From the NCBI GenBank assembly GCA_008638375.1, contig VIRR01000518.1, positions 124,001-188,000 of the forward strand: a stretch of DNA of 64,000 nt, in the 5' to 3' direction. How positions within the stretch are numbered: position 1 is the stretch's first letter; each line of letters opens with the position of its first letter. The notes below the pieces were generated by a model that was given only the letters and a program-made list of their open reading frames with translations, made no database searches and was not told the DNA's origin. Origin of the DNA: Nyssa sinensis. Taxonomy: Eukaryota; Streptophyta; Magnoliopsida; Cornales; Nyssaceae. The position numbers and the translations under genes were made by a program. Below are positions 62,701-64,000 of this stretch, piece by piece.

Positions 62701-63529
62701 AACATTCTCCAATATTAACCTTGCAGATGTGATAGAACCAGTAAATCAATCATCCAAATGTTCAGTTACTAAGTTCAGTTCGGCAATTACCTAGAAACAC
62801 AATCAAGTGCGTAAGGATCTCTTAAGATCTAAACAGGTTATAAATAACTAGAAGGGTACCTGTGGCTATCTGGGTAGTAGTTTAATCTTTCCATGACACC
62901 AACAAGACTGGTGAGGTAGGTGTGGCACTGGTCGTAGCCTTAGCTTTCCGAGGGCAATTCCTTGTTTACCCTATAGGGTGATCCTTAACAGTGCCACTAT
63001 TTCAATGTCCATAGTTGTCTGTTGGGGTGAGCTTGAGGCAGAGATTTGAGGATCTCTTCTATAAGGCGCTCAATTCAGTCTAATTGATCCTTGCCTATCC
63101 CAATATTCCTAGTATACACCATTGCTCTAAACCATAAGTTTTAGATAAGTATGTCCATAAAAGTCTACTCGTCTATGGTCTAATCGAGTCAATATAATCT
63201 ATTGAGATATTCTTTTTTGTTAACCTTGTCTATAAGATAACCATCAACGCTCAAAATAATAATCAATGTTCACATGAAATCTATATCATAGAGACTTCAA
63301 TTCTATCTATTGATTCTAACTCTATGTGATCTATGTAATTCATAATTGTCGATGTATTCCTTGTGATAACCATATCTATAAAGATAACCAGTAAAGATAA
63401 CCCGTAAATTGTCTAATCAATCAATAAGAGAATGATCAAAGATCGTATTAACTCTATATAAGGAAGGTCAGTTACATCTATTCATTCTATTTCTAGTCCT
63501 ATCTCCCATGACTCACAATCGAACCTATA
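59761..63529 (-). mobile_element. Internal region of element E, with only gag traces
   Basis: About 3.8 kb, AT-rich, with no long open frame on either strand. At about 62940-63095 the minus strand weakly resembles the gag of element B (QLD-stop-IERLIEE against QLNRIGRFIKR, and a degenerate gag-end region), with stops and gaps. The rest shows no pol motif. The element is thus a deletion derivative that moved using other elements' proteins. Confidence 0.75.
59879..59994. repeat. 23-bp tandem array, five copies
   Basis: Units of the type ATCAAGTTTTACAGTCACAT with alternating ACAG/ACTG. It lies near the 3' end of the element E interior. The motif TTTTAC(A/T)GTCAC was not found elsewhere in the window. 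Confidence 0.85.
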
Positions 63530-63541
63530 GCTCTGATACCA
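63530..63541 (-). other. Primer binding site of element E
   Basis: The minus strand reads TGGTATCAGAGC, three bases inside the LTR that starts at 63545. Confidence 0.92.
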
Positions 63542-63544
63542 AGC

Positions 63545-64000
63545 TGTCACGACCCGAAATCCACCCTATGCAGATCTCGTGTCGCGGGGCCGACCCGAAA
63601 GCCGTCCCTACTTTTTCCATTCGTGTATCATAGTACTAATATGCAAAGTACTAAAACCTCAAAACAATAACAACGGAAGTCTTATCAGTAATAATACATC
63701 AGCGGAAGTCTTTCAATACACAATGTTAGCGAAAGTCTTTACAATACATAATATGGTTCTACATAAACAAAATAAGAACCAAACATGACCAGCACCCGAG
63801 GGTGGTGAATACATGGGAGAACTAAAACATAAACTGATGCATTTCCCCAAACGTCCTTCTATGTCTTTAGACTCCTACCGGGGTCTCGCGGCATCAGTAC
63901 CTGAAATGGGGGTGAGGAGGGTGGAATGAGCTACAAGAGCCCAGCAAGTAAATACAGATCTCCGACACTGGTATCGAGGATCATAAAAGAATATGAATCC
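63545..64000 (-). mobile_element. 5' LTR of element E, truncated by window end
   Basis: It aligns base for base with 56527-56982, with about four substitutions. The next roughly 2.8 kb should lie beyond the window and end in TTACA or TTATA followed by TTTTT if the insertion is intact. Confidence 0.93.

Overview
The window is plant nuclear DNA, most likely from a dicot with a large, AT-rich, repeat-laden genome. No intact host gene, rRNA, tRNA or CRISPR array is visible. Nearly every base can be assigned to LTR retrotransposons inserted into one another. The species cannot be named from this sequence. Most insertions can be placed exactly because they keep TG...CA-type ends and perfect 5-bp target-site duplications (TSDs).

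Left block (1-10.6 kb): the edge of one LTR ends at 669. A minus-strand Ty3/gypsy LTR ('G') then runs to 8914 and is split by two plus-strand solo LTRs, 964-5349 (TSD TTTGG) and 5669-8806 (TSD TCATA). To its right lies a gypsy RNase H fragment at 8986-9405 and an orphan stretch to 10636. Middle block (10.6-33.5 kb): a minus-strand gypsy element ('B') has a 5' LTR at 23578-33530, a PBS for initiator tRNA-Met, a broken gag, and a 3' LTR up to 20344. The 3' LTR holds solo LTRs 12393-15701 (TSD GAAGC) and 15722-19030 (TSD GGTGG). The 5' LTR holds solo LTR 25056-32274 (TSD AAAAT), which itself holds solo LTR 25511-28981 (TSD TGTTG). The outer part of the 3' LTR (10637 to about 11890) belongs to another family, so the left end looks like an ectopic recombination junction.

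Right block (33.5-64 kb): B sits inside the reverse transcriptase of a decayed minus-strand Ty1/copia element (33531 to about 37657). The copia LTR is followed by a stack of unclosed minus-strand LTRs, each cut by the next: 37658, 39286, 42483 and 45277. The last contains a complete 10.4-kb non-autonomous element ('D', 45747-56183, TSD AATAT) and is cut again by element 'E' (56527 to beyond the window end), also non-autonomous, with both LTRs and a PBS visible.

The most unusual signal lies inside the LTRs. They are very long (3.1-4.4 kb) and several families share a gene-like architecture: a splice-donor-like site after a purine-rich leader, a small middle exon-like segment of about 50-64 bp, and a TTTCAG-like acceptor near the 3' end. 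They also carry antisense tRNA-like A-box/B-box modules, GACC-N4-GGTC hairpin arrays, an AACCGGTT-rich stem-loop segment and a reiterated module of roughly 125 bp. The internal regions of D and E have almost no coding capacity, so these elements must have depended on proteins from relatives.
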